Assembly: GCA_037441125.1 (NCBI GenBank)
Contig: JBBIST010000001.1
Span: 62,001-126,000 of the forward strand
Length of the DNA: 64,000 nt
From: JALHMQ01 sp037441125
Lineage (GTDB): Bacteria; Pseudomonadota; Gammaproteobacteria; Burkholderiales; Burkholderiaceae_F
Direction of reading: 5' to 3'
The position numbers were made by a program, and so were the translations under genes. The notes below the pieces were generated by a model. The model saw nothing but the letters and a program-made list of their open reading frames with translations, searched no databases and had not been told where the DNA came from. Below, piece after piece: positions 34,529-47,623 of the stretch (the first letter of the stretch is position 1; the number at the start of each line of letters is the position of its first letter).

Positions 34529-35655
34529 CAGGCGTCCTCAGCCTCGCGATTGTGGTGGTACCACATCAAAGTGCGTCGCAGGCCGTCGTCGACCAGCACG
34601 GTCGGGTCATAGCCTAGGTGTCGGCGGGCCTTGTCGATGTTCGGACAACGCCGGTTCGGGTTGTCGACCAGATAGACCTCTTCGGGATTCGGTTTGCGCA
34701 CCAGCTTGCCCTGATAGCCGAACAACTCGCGCCCGAGGTCGATCAACTTCTGCGCCAGCTCGGCCATCGAGATCTCGGGCCGTTCGATGCCGATGTTGTA
34801 CGGTTCGCCGGGATGGCCCTTGACGAGCACCTTGTAGTAGCCGCAGATCGCATCGGCCGAATAGCAGAATGTGCGCGTCGGCTTGCCGTCCGAGTACATG
34901 ACGAGATCGCGGCCGGCAAGAATGTCACGCGCGAAATCCGGAATCACGCGTCTGTCGGTGATCTTCAGGCCCGGGCCGTAATTGTTGAACGGCCGCGCCA
35001 TCTTGGTGGAAAGCCCATATTCCCGGGCGAATACCACGCAAAGCGTTTCGCCGAAGCGTTTGGATTCGTCGTAGCACGCACGCGGTCCCGTGCACGAAAC
35101 CAAGCCGCGATAATCCTCGCGCGTCGGGATGGCGTCTGCACTGGGATCACCGTAAATCTCGCTGGAGGAATAGAAAAGGAACCCCTTGACCGGCTTGCCG
35201 CGGTCCTGCTGGAGCACGCTCCAATCCAGAAGATTGCGCAAACCGTTGATGTTGGCGTCGATGGTTTTCAGCGGGTACTTGCGATAGAAGGGCGGCGAAG
35301 CGATGCCGGCCGCGTGAATCACCCAATCAAAGTCAGGCATCGGTTGCGGCAGCGGCTCGACGAGGTCGCGCACCTCGACGGTGAAATGCGGCGTGTTGCC
35401 GAGTTCGAGCAACCATGCCGGCTTGCCGCGAACGAAGCTGTCCCACACGGTCACGCGGATCGGTTGGTCCGGGCTCAGCTTGCGGTTGAAGTGCAGCGCG
35501 GCCCTCACGAGGTAGTAACCGAGGAAGCCGGCGCCGCCGGTGATGAGCAGCGAACCGCCGGCGATGCGCCCGAACTCCTCCTTTGAGTTGGCGCAGATGT
35601 AGTCGAGGTCGCGCTCGAGCAGTTCGGCGAGGGGCGGGATCTTGGTGCTCGTCAT
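34528..35655 (-). CDS. NAD-dependent epimerase/dehydratase, UDP-glucuronate decarboxylase-like
   Basis: I chose the ATG at 35655 (MTSTKIPPLAELLERDLDYICAN), giving 375 residues. It has ITGGAGFLGYYLV, the SSSEIYGDP strand, Y-x3-K in CYDESKRFGE, FNNYGPGLKITDRRVIPDFA and FCYSADA. The RVIPDF and GEPYNIG elements resemble UDP-xylose synthase-type SDRs. Together with ugd it may make UDP-xylose or a related pentose; other 4-keto products are possible. Confidence 0.82.
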   Translation of the reverse strand: MTSTKIPPLAELLERDLDYICANSKEEFGRIAGGSLLITGGAGFLGYYLVRAALHFNRKLSPDQPIRVTVWDSFVRGKPAWLLELGNTPHFTVEVRDLVEPLPQPMPDFDWVIHAAGIASPPFYRKYPLKTIDANINGLRNLLDWSVLQQDRGKPVKGFLFYSSSEIYGDPSADAIPTREDYRGLVSCTGPRACYDESKRFGETLCVVFAREYGLSTKMARPFNNYGPGLKITDRRVIPDFARDILAGRDLVMYSDGKPTRTFCYSADAICGYYKVLVKGHPGEPYNIGIERPEISMAELAQKLIDLGRELFGYQGKLVRKPNPEEVYLVDNPNRRCPNIDKARRHLGYDPTVLVDDGLRRTLMWYHHNREAEDA

Positions 35656-35695
35656 GCGGTCTCTCGCAAGGGGAATCGGATCGGCGCGGCGGGCA

Positions 35696-36379
35696 TCAGA
35701 TCGCGAGCGGAATTTTGCGGCCGTAGAACGCCTCGGCATAGCCCTCGGAAGCATTGCACTCGATGCCGCGCAGCCGTGCCAGCGCTTCGAACGTATCGCC
35801 TGCGAACCAACTGCGGGCGCGCTGGCTCGGAAAGCACTCCAACAGGATCTCGGTCTTGCGCGTCAACTGCGCGCGCGTCACAGGAACGAACACGTTCGGC
35901 ACGCCCAGGTCGCCGTCGAATTTCGGTATCTCGTACTCGAACACGAGTTGGTTGCGGAACGTGTTCCAGGTGAGCTCGTTCACGAAGCGATGATCCTGGT
36001 GCAGGTCATTTCGATAGTGCGTGAAGATCACGTCCGGCGCGTGGATCTTGAGGGATTCGAAGTAATCCTTCACGGCCGCGCCGTCGTGCGGCAGGTAGCT
36101 GCCGCGAAACGATTCGACGTACACGACCGAGTCGCTCGCGCCTCGCATCAGACATGCGGCGGCGGCACGCGTCTCGGCCGCACGGTCGGCCTCCGAACTC
36201 AGCGTGACCCAGACGAAGCGGGTGTCCGGCCAGCGTGCGCACATCTGCAGCACGGTGGCGCCGCAGCCGATTTCAATGTCGTCGCAATGCGCGCCCAGCA
36301 GTAATACGCAGCGCGGTGCACTCGCACGACCGATCGCCAAGTCAAACATCGCGACGTCTCTCCCGCTCGATTCGCCCAA
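35696..36379 (-). CDS. PIG-L/LmbE family deacetylase
   Basis: This 227-residue protein has the zinc motif LLGAHCDDIEIGCG near the start and the second motif NDLHQDH, as in LmbE-type N-deacetylases that act on GlcNAc derivatives. It lies 6 bp after the C-methyltransferase. It probably frees an amine on a sugar so that it can be re-acylated (inference). A start at MFDLAIG, 10 codons in, is also possible. Confidence 0.85.
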   Translation of the reverse strand: MGESSGRDVAMFDLAIGRASAPRCVLLLGAHCDDIEIGCGATVLQMCARWPDTRFVWVTLSSEADRAAETRAAAACLMRGASDSVVYVESFRGSYLPHDGAAVKDYFESLKIHAPDVIFTHYRNDLHQDHRFVNELTWNTFRNQLVFEYEIPKFDGDLGVPNVFVPVTRAQLTRKTEILLECFPSQRARSWFAGDTFEALARLRGIECNASEGYAEAFYGRKIPLAI

Positions 36380-36385
36380 GCAAGC

Positions 36386-37663
36386 TCAGAACACGCGAAC
36401 TTCGGGAATCGGCACCACGAAGCGTCCACCCCACTCGCGGATGTACTCGGCCTGGCGCGAGATCTCGTCCTTCAGGTTGCACGGCAGGATCAGTACGTAG
36501 TCGGGCCGCGCCTCGCGGATCGCCTCCGGCGCCAGGATCGGGATGCGCGTTCCCGGCGTGTACTTGCCCTGCTTGTAGGGGTTGGCGTCCACGGTGAAGT
36601 CGAGGAAGTCGGTGCGGATGCCGCAGTAGTTGAGCAGCGTGTTGCCTTTGCCGGGCGCGCCGTAGCCGACGATCCTTTTGCCGCGGCTCTTGGCGTCGAT
36701 CAGGAAGCTAAGCAGCTTGCGTTTCGTGCCCTTGACCTGCTCTTCGAAGCCGCGGTAGCGGTCGAGCGTCTCGAAGCCGTCGTCGATCTCGCGCCGGCGC
36801 AGTGCGCTGACGCGTTCGCTCACCAGCAACGCGGCGTTTTCCGCGTGGCGGCCGTAGATGCGTAGCGAGCCGCCGTGGGTCGGCAACTCCTCGACATCGA
36901 ACAGCGTGAGGCCGTGGCGCGCGAAGATCCGCTCGACGGTCACGAACGACAGGTAGCTGAAGTGCTCGTGGTAGATCGTGTCGAACTGGTTTTCCGCGAT
37001 CAGCCGCGCCAGGTGCGGGAACTCCATCGTGATCACGCCGTGCGGTGCGAGCAGAATCTTCATGCCGCCGACGAAGTCGTTGATGTCGGGTACGTGCGCC
37101 AGCACGTTGTTGCCGAGCAACAGGTCAGGTCGACCATGTTCGGCGGCGATCGCGGCGGCGCTCGCGCGACCGAAGAAGAGCACGGTCGTCGGCACGCCCT
37201 TGGCGATTGCCGCCTGGGCGACGTTGGCGGCCGGCTCGATGCCGAGCACCGGCACGCCGCGGGCGACGAAGTGCTGCAGAAGATAGCCGTCGTTGCTGGC
37301 GATCTCCATCACCTTCGAGCTGGCGCCGAGAGCGAAACGCTCACTCATCGCCTGCGCGTAGCGGCGCGCGTGCTCGACCCAGCTTGTCGAGTACGAGGAG
37401 AAGTACGCGTACTCGGAGAAGATCTCGTCCGGCGTGACGAACTCCTGAAGCTGCACCAGGAAGCAGCGGTCGCAGACGTACGCATGCAGCGGATAAAACG
37501 GCTCCATCTCGTGCAGCTGGTCGGGCCGGATGTGCGTCTGGCACAGCGGCGACAGGCCGAGATCGACGAAAGTGTTCGTGAGCGGCGCCGCGCAGAAGCG
37601 GCAGGCAAAGCTGCGGGCTGCGCCTTTCGCTGCGACCGTGCTTGCCTGCGACAACGCGTCCAT
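36386..37663 (-). CDS. Sugar C-methyltransferase (TylC3/NovU type)
   Basis: The ATG at 37663 (MDALSQASTVAAKGA) gives 425 residues, as usual for the family. It has the N-terminal zinc-binding CRFCAAPL...YVCDRC, the SAM motif MEIASNDGYLLQHF, the HEHFSYLS catalytic region, and the C-terminal Rossmann-like KRIVGYGAPGKGNTLLNY. These enzymes methylate C3 (or C5) of 4-keto nucleotide sugars, which points to a branched-chain sugar in the polymer. The reading frame upstream of 37663 has no family character. Confidence 0.87.
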   Translation of the reverse strand: MDALSQASTVAAKGAARSFACRFCAAPLTNTFVDLGLSPLCQTHIRPDQLHEMEPFYPLHAYVCDRCFLVQLQEFVTPDEIFSEYAYFSSYSTSWVEHARRYAQAMSERFALGASSKVMEIASNDGYLLQHFVARGVPVLGIEPAANVAQAAIAKGVPTTVLFFGRASAAAIAAEHGRPDLLLGNNVLAHVPDINDFVGGMKILLAPHGVITMEFPHLARLIAENQFDTIYHEHFSYLSFVTVERIFARHGLTLFDVEELPTHGGSLRIYGRHAENAALLVSERVSALRRREIDDGFETLDRYRGFEEQVKGTKRKLLSFLIDAKSRGKRIVGYGAPGKGNTLLNYCGIRTDFLDFTVDANPYKQGKYTPGTRIPILAPEAIREARPDYVLILPCNLKDEISRQAEYIREWGGRFVVPIPEVRVF

Positions 37664-38332
37664 CCGGTGTCCTTCCCGACCAAAACGAGTGGTCAACCAA
37701 GCGCGATCTTGCTCGCGCGTCATGGCCGGCGTTCCGCCGCCGCTCTCGGCTCGCTCGACCAGCCGGCTTGACCGCCTTGCGCCCAGGCCAGCGGTACCGA
37801 GGCATTTGGCGCCTGACAGCTCCCCTAAATAGGCTACTCGAAGCCCCGCCCGCCGTCTCGTCCAATCTTCGGCACCCTGCGTGACCTGGCGATTGTCATC
37901 GACCCCCGAGTCCAGCCAGCACCGGCCTCGACCGAGCTGACTCGAGGAGGGGCGTCCCCCTGGACCAAGACCCACCTGCCGGTGCATCGCAACAAACAAC
38001 AGTCCTGTGCCCGGTGACCGACCAGATCATCCAAAAGACCGCGCTTCAATCATGGTTGTACTTCCGCTGCAACACGAGTTTTCGACAGTCATGTCGCATC
38101 ACATGTTCGAGGCATATCCTCTCGGTCCCTACCGGGCAGTCGTGACCGGCCTGCCTGTCACGTCGGTGCCGAGGCGCCGAAGTCACATCGTTCGACGCGA
38201 ATTTTCGCCGATACGAGTATTCGTCTCACCCTTGTTGCGGATCACGGGTATCTCTATCGGGCTCTTGGGGGTGGTAGGGCAGGCGTCCCTCGTGCGCAGG
38301 CTTGGTTCGGACCATCAGAGTCGGGGTGATGC
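37664..38332. other. 669-bp divergent intergenic region
   Basis: No supportable gene. It separates the minus-strand sugar block from the plus-strand epsB/prs block and so should contain promoters for both directions. It is more AT-rich than its surroundings at 38050-38250. I looked for a -24/-12 (sigma-54) element matching PrsR control and for an ops/JUMPstart-like element and saw neither clearly. Confidence 0.55.
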
Positions 38333-39718
38333 ATGGTCAGGTTCTTTCGCCATCACGTTCCAGTGGGAACGCTGTTACAGCTCGCCGCAGACGGTTTGGT
38401 GTTATTCGGCGCCTTGCTCCTTGCGATGTGGATACAGCTCGGGCCCTACGGCGCCCAGCTTTCAGATGCCGTCCTTCCGGGGGTCGTCTTCGCCGTTCTG
38501 GCGCTCGCAATCAACGCGGCTGTTGGGACGTATCGGCATGACGAGATCGTGAGCCTGGGCGCGACCGTTGGACGCCTGTTGATTGCCGTGGCTTTGGGCG
38601 CTGCGGCGGCCTACGTCGCCTTCGGTGTGCTGCCGAACGGGCAGGCGGCGCAGGCGGTGATCGGCTACGCAGCACTGTTTACGGTCGTGGGTCTGGCCTT
38701 TCTGCGGCAACTGGCGCAGGCGGCGCGCTATTTCGGACTCGGGACGCGCAAGGTGCTGGTGGTCGGCACGGGGCCGGAGGCGCGCGGCGTCGAGACCACG
38801 CTGCAGGGCCTCGGCTATCCGCGCTTTTCGGTGGTTGGCTTCTACGACGCCGGCGGCGAGGCGCTCGCGGGGCGCTCGTCAGCCCGGATCTTCCCTGCGA
38901 GTCAGAGCCTGTGTGAGGTGGTCGCTCGCAACGCTGTCCAGGAGATCATCGTCGCCGTGCGCGAACAGCGCGGCGGCGTGCTGCCGTTGCGTGAACTGCT
39001 CGACTGCCGCATCAACGGCGTTCCGGTGCTGGATCTGGCCGGCTTCTACGAGCGCGTGCGCGGCGAGTTTCCGGTCGAGTCGCTGAAGGCGAGTTGGCTG
39101 ATCTACGGCCAGGGGTTCGCGCAAGACGCGACTCGGGCCTTCGTCAAGCGGGTGTTCGACGTGGTCGGTGCCGGTGCCCTGCTGGTATTGGCGGCTCCGG
39201 TGATGTTGCTCACCGCGGTGGCGATCCGACTCGACAGCCGAGGGCCGATTCTTTACCGGCAGGATCGCGTCGGCCAGGGCGGTCGCACCTTCCAGTGCAT
39301 CAAGTTCCGCAGCATGCGCGTCGACGCCGAACGCGACGGCGTGCCGCGCTGGGCGCAGGCCGGCGATCCGCGCGTCACCCGCGTCGGTCGCGTGATCCGG
39401 CAACTGCGCATCGACGAGTTGCCGCAATTGATCAACGTCGTCAGCGGCGAGATGAGCCTGGTTGGGCCGCGACCGGAGCGACCGGCCTTCGTTGCTCAGT
39501 TGCGCGAGTCGATCCGCTTCTACGACGTGCGCCACAGCGTCAAGCCCGGAGTGACCGGATGGGCGCAAGTCCGATACAGCTACGGCGCCTCGGTCGAAGA
39601 TGCCGCGCGCAAGCTGCAGTTCGACCTGTACTACGTAAAGAACCACTCGCTGTTCCTCGACCTGCTGATCCTGCTCGAGACGGTGCGCGTGGTGCTGTTC
39701 CGAGAGGGTGCGCAGTAG
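38333..39718 (+). CDS. Exopolysaccharide priming sugar transferase (EpsB/WcaJ-like, XrtA system)
   Basis: This 461-residue polyprenyl-phosphate hexose-1-phosphate transferase has about four hydrophobic segments in residues 1-125, a CoA-binding-like middle domain (KVLVVGTGPEARGVETTLQGLG), one more membrane segment and the C-terminal bacterial sugar-transferase domain from ~ residue 264: KRVFDVVGAGALL, KFRSMRVDAERDG, RVGRVIRQLRIDELPQL, GPRPERP. It starts the repeat unit on undecaprenyl phosphate. In XrtA loci this form precedes prsK, as it does here. Confidence 0.88.
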   Translation: MVRFFRHHVPVGTLLQLAADGLVLFGALLLAMWIQLGPYGAQLSDAVLPGVVFAVLALAINAAVGTYRHDEIVSLGATVGRLLIAVALGAAAAYVAFGVLPNGQAAQAVIGYAALFTVVGLAFLRQLAQAARYFGLGTRKVLVVGTGPEARGVETTLQGLGYPRFSVVGFYDAGGEALAGRSSARIFPASQSLCEVVARNAVQEIIVAVREQRGGVLPLRELLDCRINGVPVLDLAGFYERVRGEFPVESLKASWLIYGQGFAQDATRAFVKRVFDVVGAGALLVLAAPVMLLTAVAIRLDSRGPILYRQDRVGQGGRTFQCIKFRSMRVDAERDGVPRWAQAGDPRVTRVGRVIRQLRIDELPQLINVVSGEMSLVGPRPERPAFVAQLRESIRFYDVRHSVKPGVTGWAQVRYSYGASVEDAARKLQFDLYYVKNHSLFLDLLILLETVRVVLFREGAQ

Positions 39719-39796
39719 GCGCCGGCGTATTGCCGCTGCCAGTTCCGACGCAAGACCGACTGCCTGCTTTCGCTCACACTCTTGCCGCCTGCGCGC

Positions 39797-41890
39797 ATGA
39801 GAGCCGAGTGGCCCCTCGATCCCGCGGTCTGGTCGTTCGGTCTGGCGTCCTTAGTGTTCGCCGGCTTCGCCTTCCTGCTGCTGCTGCGGCTCAAACGCGA
39901 GGCGCGCTCGGCGCTGTTCCTGGCGGCCGTGGTGCTGTCGGCGCTGTGGGCGGCCTGCGTGCTGAAGTTCAGTTTCACCGGCGCGCACGGGCTGTGGCGG
40001 CTCGCGATCGTCCTCGACCTATCGCGCCTGCTTTGCTTCATGGGCTTTGCCTTTGCTCTCCTGCGTGGCGGCGCGGCGACATCCGGACCGCGACCGGGAT
40101 GGGCGGCGCCGATCGGCATGGTCGCGGTTGCCGCCGCGGTGCTCCTGACCGGCTATCCGCCACCTGGTGTGGGCGAGGGCTTGGGCGAATCGTTTCTGCT
40201 ACCGCTGGCGGCGATGGTGGCACTCAGCATCATCGGGCTGGCGTTGGTCGAGCAGTTGTTCCGGCGCACGCCGAGCGTGCAGCGCTGGCACGTATGGCCG
40301 CTGTGCGTGGCTCTGGGCGGTCTGTTCGCTTTCGATCTGATCGTGTTCGCCGATGCCCTGCTGTTTCGCTCGCTCGACCCCGCGCTGTGGATGGCGCGCG
40401 GCCTGGTGCAGGCGCTGGTGGTGCCGCTACTCGTCGTGGCCGCGGCGCGCAATCGCAACTGGTCCTTCGACGTCGCGATGTCGCGCGGCATGGTGCTCGG
40501 GTCGACCGCGCTGCTCGGCTCGGCCGCCTACCTGCTGGCGATCGCCCTGCTCGGCTACTACGTGCAACTGTTCGGCGGCGCCTGGGGCCCAACGCTGGCG
40601 AGCGCGTTCGCTTTCGCGGCGCTGCTCGCGTTCGCCTTCGTCACCGCCTCGCGCACCTTCCGCTCGAAGCTGCGCGTGCTGGTGGCGAAGAACCTGTTCG
40701 CGCACCGCTACGATTACCGCGAGGAGTGGCTGAAGTTCAGCGCTTTGATGGCTACGTCCGGCGAGCAGCGGCCGCTGCGCGAGCGCTGCCTGATCGCGCT
40801 GGGCGAGCTGGTCGAGACCTCGAGCGCGGCGCTGTGGCTGCGCACCGACCGCGGCTTTGAGCAGGTCGCTCAGCTCGAGCAGCCGCAGATCACCGAGATC
40901 GACGGCGCCGGCGACGACCTGCCGGCCTTCCTGCAGGCCACCGGTTGGGTGATCGAGGTCGACCAGGCGCGCGGAGATCCGGCGCGCTATCGTGGGCTGC
41001 AGTTGCCTGCCTGGCTGCGCTCGCATCGCAATGCTTGGCTCGTGGTGCCGCTGCTCAACGCCGACGTGTTGGTCGGTTTCGTCGTGCTCGGCCGGCCGCG
41101 AGTGCAATTGCAGCTCGACTGGGAAGTGCTCGACCTGCTCAAGACCGCCGCTCGCCAGACTGCCGGCTACCTGGCGCACGAGGCGGCGACCGAGGCGCTG
41201 CTGGAGACGCGCAAGTTCGACGCCTTCAACCGGATGTCGGCCTTCGTCGTGCACGACCTGAAAAACCTGGTGGCGCAGCTTCAGCTCCTGCTCAGCAACG
41301 CCGAGCGCCACCATGCCAACCCGCGGTTCCAGCGCGACATGCTGGCCACCGTCGGCCATGTCGTGGCCCGAATCAACGCCTTGCTGCAGCAGTTGCGCTC
41401 GGGCGAGACGCCGGTCGATCGGCCGCACGGCGTCGACCTGCGTAACGTTCTGGCGCGGGTGCAGACCGTGCGCGCCGCCGGTCGCGGCCAGTTGCACTGC
41501 GAGTGCGACGGCGAGCCGTGGGCGATTGGCCACGCCGACCGTCTCGAGCGCGTGATCGGTCACTTGGTACAGAACGCTTTCGAGGCGGCCGCCGCCGATG
41601 ACAGCCGGCAGCCGCGAGTCACGGTCGGTGCCGCGCGCCGCGGCGATGCGGTCGTGCTCGAAGTCGCCGACAATGGCACCGGCATGACGCCCGAGTTCAT
41701 TCGCGACCGGCTGTTCAAGCCTTTCAACACCACCAAGCCGGGCGGCATGGGCATCGGCACCTACGAGAGCCAGCAGTACATCCAGAGTATCGGCGGCCGG
41801 ATCGAGGTCGAGAGCACCCCCGAGGCCGGCACCCGGTTTCGCGTCCTGCTGCGGGCGGCCGAGCCGTCACCGGTGGCGGAGGTCGTCTGA
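39797..41890 (+). CDS. prsK: PrsK-like membrane sensor histidine kinase (XrtA/PEP-CTERM system)
   Basis: The ATG at 39797 (MRAEWPLDP) gives 697 residues; a TTG five codons earlier is less likely. It has roughly eight membrane segments in the first ~290 residues, a GAF-like region at ~320-460, the unusual phosphoacceptor motif FVVHDLKNLVAQ (His ~486), the N-box LVQNAFEAA (~590), DNGTGM (~625) and GGMGIGTYES. This layout and the prsR/prsT neighbours are those of the PrsK family. It should phosphorylate PrsR. Confidence 0.9.
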   Translation: MRAEWPLDPAVWSFGLASLVFAGFAFLLLLRLKREARSALFLAAVVLSALWAACVLKFSFTGAHGLWRLAIVLDLSRLLCFMGFAFALLRGGAATSGPRPGWAAPIGMVAVAAAVLLTGYPPPGVGEGLGESFLLPLAAMVALSIIGLALVEQLFRRTPSVQRWHVWPLCVALGGLFAFDLIVFADALLFRSLDPALWMARGLVQALVVPLLVVAAARNRNWSFDVAMSRGMVLGSTALLGSAAYLLAIALLGYYVQLFGGAWGPTLASAFAFAALLAFAFVTASRTFRSKLRVLVAKNLFAHRYDYREEWLKFSALMATSGEQRPLRERCLIALGELVETSSAALWLRTDRGFEQVAQLEQPQITEIDGAGDDLPAFLQATGWVIEVDQARGDPARYRGLQLPAWLRSHRNAWLVVPLLNADVLVGFVVLGRPRVQLQLDWEVLDLLKTAARQTAGYLAHEAATEALLETRKFDAFNRMSAFVVHDLKNLVAQLQLLLSNAERHHANPRFQRDMLATVGHVVARINALLQQLRSGETPVDRPHGVDLRNVLARVQTVRAAGRGQLHCECDGEPWAIGHADRLERVIGHLVQNAFEAAAADDSRQPRVTVGAARRGDAVVLEVADNGTGMTPEFIRDRLFKPFNTTKPGGMGIGTYESQQYIQSIGGRIEVESTPEAGTRFRVLLRAAEPSPVAEVV

Positions 41891-41945
41891 TGCCGGCGGC
41901 GATCGTTCGCATGCCCCGACGTCTGGCCGCCGGCCGAGGGCAGCG

Positions 41946-43330
<1,385 letters not shown>

Positions 43331-43334
<4 letters not shown>

Positions 43335-46159
43335 GCGAGCGACCCGGGAACGATCTGGCTGTTGCGCGCAGCCCCCGACAAGGGCACTCGGGGGCAGGCG
43401 GCGTGCGCCTGCTTGCGGCAGCGGCGGTGGCGGCGGCGCTCGCAGGCTGTTTTACCGAATCACCTGAGCGGCTGATGGCCTCGGCGCGCGAGCACCTCGC
43501 GCGCCAGGACGATGCCGCGGCCGTGATCCAGTTGCGCAATGTGCTGCAGCAAGACGCGCGTCACGGGCAGGCGCGCCTGCTGCTCGGCAGCACGCTGCTG
43601 CGCCAGGGAGATGCCCAGGGCGCAGAACGCGAGTTGCGGCGCGCGCTGGAGTTCGGCGTCTCGCCGGCCGAGGTCGCACCGGCGCTGGCGCGGGCGATGC
43701 TCGAGCAGGGACAGGCGCAGGCACTGGTCAAGGAGTTTGGCGCGCTTTCGACCGAAGGCGCCGGCGGCGCCGACCTGCGGGCGGCGCTGGGTGAGGCGCA
43801 GTTGCGGTTGGGCAACCTGGCGCAGGCCCGCAGCGACTTCGACGCTGCCCTGCAGCTCGCCGCCGACCACGAGGCGGCGCAGCTCGGCCTGGCGGCGCTG
43901 GCGCTGCTCGACGGCCGCAGCGGCGAGGCGATGGCGATCGCCGAGCGGCTGATCGCGGCCGATGCGCGCTCGGCGCGCGCGCACGCGCTGCGCGGCGAGC
44001 TGCTGCTGGCCGCCGGCGATGTCGCCGCCGGCCGCCAGTCGCTGCAGCGTGCGCTCGAGGCCGATCCGCGCCTGACCGCGGCGCGGCTCGTACTGGTGAC
44101 GCACCTGATAGACGCCCGAGCCTTTGACGAAGCGGCGGCGCAGATCGCCGCCGGCCGCAAGGCGAGCGGCGGTGACGCCCGCCTGGTGCTGCTCGATGCC
44201 ACGCTGTCGATGAACAAGGGCGAGCACGCGGCCGCGCGCGCCAAGGTGCAGCAGGTGCTCAAGGTGGCACCCGAGCATGTGCCGAGCCTGCTGCTCGCCG
44301 GCCGCATCGAGCTGGCCGAGGGCAATCACGACTCGGCGCAGAGCCATCTGCGCAAGGCGCTTGGCCACGCACCCGACAGCGCCGCGGTGCGGCGCGCGCT
44401 GGCGACCGCACAGTTGCGCGCCCATCAGCCGGCGCGTGCCAAGGAGACGTTGCAGCCGCTGCTGGCGCGGTCGCAGGCCGGCGATCCGGGGCTGATGCTG
44501 CTCGCCGGCGAGGTCCATCTGGCGGCGGGCGATTTCGAGCAGGCGGGAGGTTTCTTCGCGCGCGCCGGCACCGGCGAGGCACAGAAGGCGGCGGCGCAGA
44601 CTCGCCTCGGTCAGATCGCCCTGGCGCGCGGCGACATCGACGACGGGCTCAAGCAGCTCGAGGCGGCGGCCGCGCTCGAGGGCAGCGGCGTGCAAGCCGA
44701 CCTGGCGCTGATCGCCGCCCATCTGCGCCGCGGGGCGCCCAAGCAGGCGCTTGCGGCGGCGCGGGCGCTGGAGAAGAAGCAGCCGCGCAATCCGATTTCG
44801 CACCACATGCTCGGCATGGCGGCAGCCGCCGGCAACGATCTGCCGGCGGCGCGCGCACACTTCGGCCGCGCGCTCGAGCTGGCGCCCGGCTACCTGCCTG
44901 CGCTGTCGGCGCTCGCCGGCATGGACCTTGCCGCGAAGCGCCCGCAGGAGGCGCGGCGGCGTTTCGAGGAGCTGGTCGCGCGCGAGCCGAAGAACGAATC
45001 GGCGCTGCTCGCGCTGGCCGAGATCCAGGCGCGCACCGGCGCCGCTCCGAAGGAGGTGGGCGAGACCTTGCAGCGCGCGATCGCCGCCGATCCGCAGTCG
45101 CTGCGGGCGCGTGTGGCGCTGGTCGACCTGCTGGTCGCGCAGCGCGATGGCAAGGCCGCGCTCGCTGCGGCGCAGACGGCTGCCGGTGTCGCGCCGAACG
45201 ACCCGCGCGTGCTCGCGGCGCTTTCGCGGGCGCAGGAGGCGGCCGGCGAGTACTACCAGGCGGTCGAGTCGCTGCAGAGACTCGCTGGATTGCAGCCCGA
45301 GTCGGCGCAACCGCTGCAGCAACTGGCAGCGTTGCACCTGAGGCAGCGGCAGCCGGAGCGCGCGCTCGAGGTGCTGCGGCGCGCGCAGCGCATTGCTCCC
45401 GACAACGGCCAAGTGAGGTTGGCCATGTCGGCGGCCTTGCTGGTTGCCGGCCGGCCGGACGACGCACTGAAGGAGGCGCGCGCCACTCAGACCGCCTTTC
45501 CGCGCCTGGCTGCCGCGCACGCGCTGGAAAGCGAAGTCCACGCGTCGCGGCGGGACTGGCCGCGCGCCGAGCGCGCCGTGCGCGAGGCGATCCGGCTCGA
45601 ACCGCGCGCCGGCGTCCACGCGATTCGGCTGCACGCGGTCCTGATCGCCGCCGGCAAAATGGCGGACGCGGGGAACCATGCGCGGCGCTGGCTGGCCGAG
45701 CATCCGCGCGATCTGCCGATGCGCATGCACCTGGCTGATCTCGCCTTGCGCGCCAAGGACTACCGTTCGGCGCACGCGTTGTATCTGCAGGCGATCGAAA
45801 TCGCGCCCGATAACCCGATCGCGCTCAACAACCTAGCCTGGGTCGCGGGCGAGCTTGGCGACGCGCGGGCGCTGGAGTACGCCGAGCGAGCGCTCAAGCT
45901 CGCGCCGAACAGCGCCAGCATCCTGGACACGATGGGCGTGCTGCTGGTCAAGCGCGCAGAGGCGCAGCGCGGACTCGAGTACATCGAGCGTGCACGCGGC
46001 ATTGAGCCCGCGCGCGCCGAGTTCCAGTTGAGTCGGGCGCGGGCGCTGATCGCCCTCGGGCGCAAGGACGACGCGCGCCGCGAGCTGGAGGCGCTGGCTC
46101 AGCGGACCGAGCCCTTCATCGGCAAGGACACCGTGCCCGAACTGCTCAAGGGTCTGTAG
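43331..46159 (+). CDS. prsT: PrsT-like TPR-repeat lipoprotein (XrtA/PEP-CTERM system)
   Basis: This 942-residue protein has a lipobox AALAGC (Cys40) after a ~15-residue hydrophobic stretch and then about 20 TPR units to the end (e.g. YRSAHALYLQAIEIAPDNPIALNNLAWVAG). Its size and gene order match PrsT. It probably scaffolds periplasmic or outer-membrane steps of polymer export. Its ATG overlaps the prsR stop (ATGA). The coding sequence is extremely GC-rich. Confidence 0.9.
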
Positions 46160-46246
46160 GCCGACCAGCCCTATAGTCGGGCGCGCGGCGCCGGCGCCCA
46201 CAGCGTCACCGGCGCGATCGTCAACACGCAAAGCTGAGCCAACTTC

Positions 46247-47527
<1,281 letters not shown>

Positions 47528-47596
47528 CGCTGCAGGCGGCGCGGCGGCGTGCGTTCGCGGCGGCGCTCGCCTGCGGCACGGCTGCGCTCGAGGCGC

Positions 47597-47612
47597 GGGT
47601 CGGCTGCGACCC
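47597..47612. terminator. Short hairpin between convergent genes
   Basis: GGGTCG-GCTG-CGACCC forms a perfect 6-bp stem with a 4-nt loop in the 96-bp gap between the convergent dehydrogenase and beta-helix genes. It has no T-run. Possible terminator by position only. Confidence 0.3.
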
Positions 47613-47623
47613 TGGGTTCGCGC

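Noticed and set aside
37664..38332. Sigma-54 (-24/-12) promoter for the prs or sugar operons
   Set aside because: No sequence with GG-N10-GC in a good TGGCAC...TTGC context was found by eye in this gap on either strand.
43460..45775. 771-codon minus-strand frame opposite prsT
   Set aside because: Arg/Gln/Leu-rich shadow composition typical of antisense frames in high-GC genes; prsT on the plus strand has clear TPRs and a lipobox.
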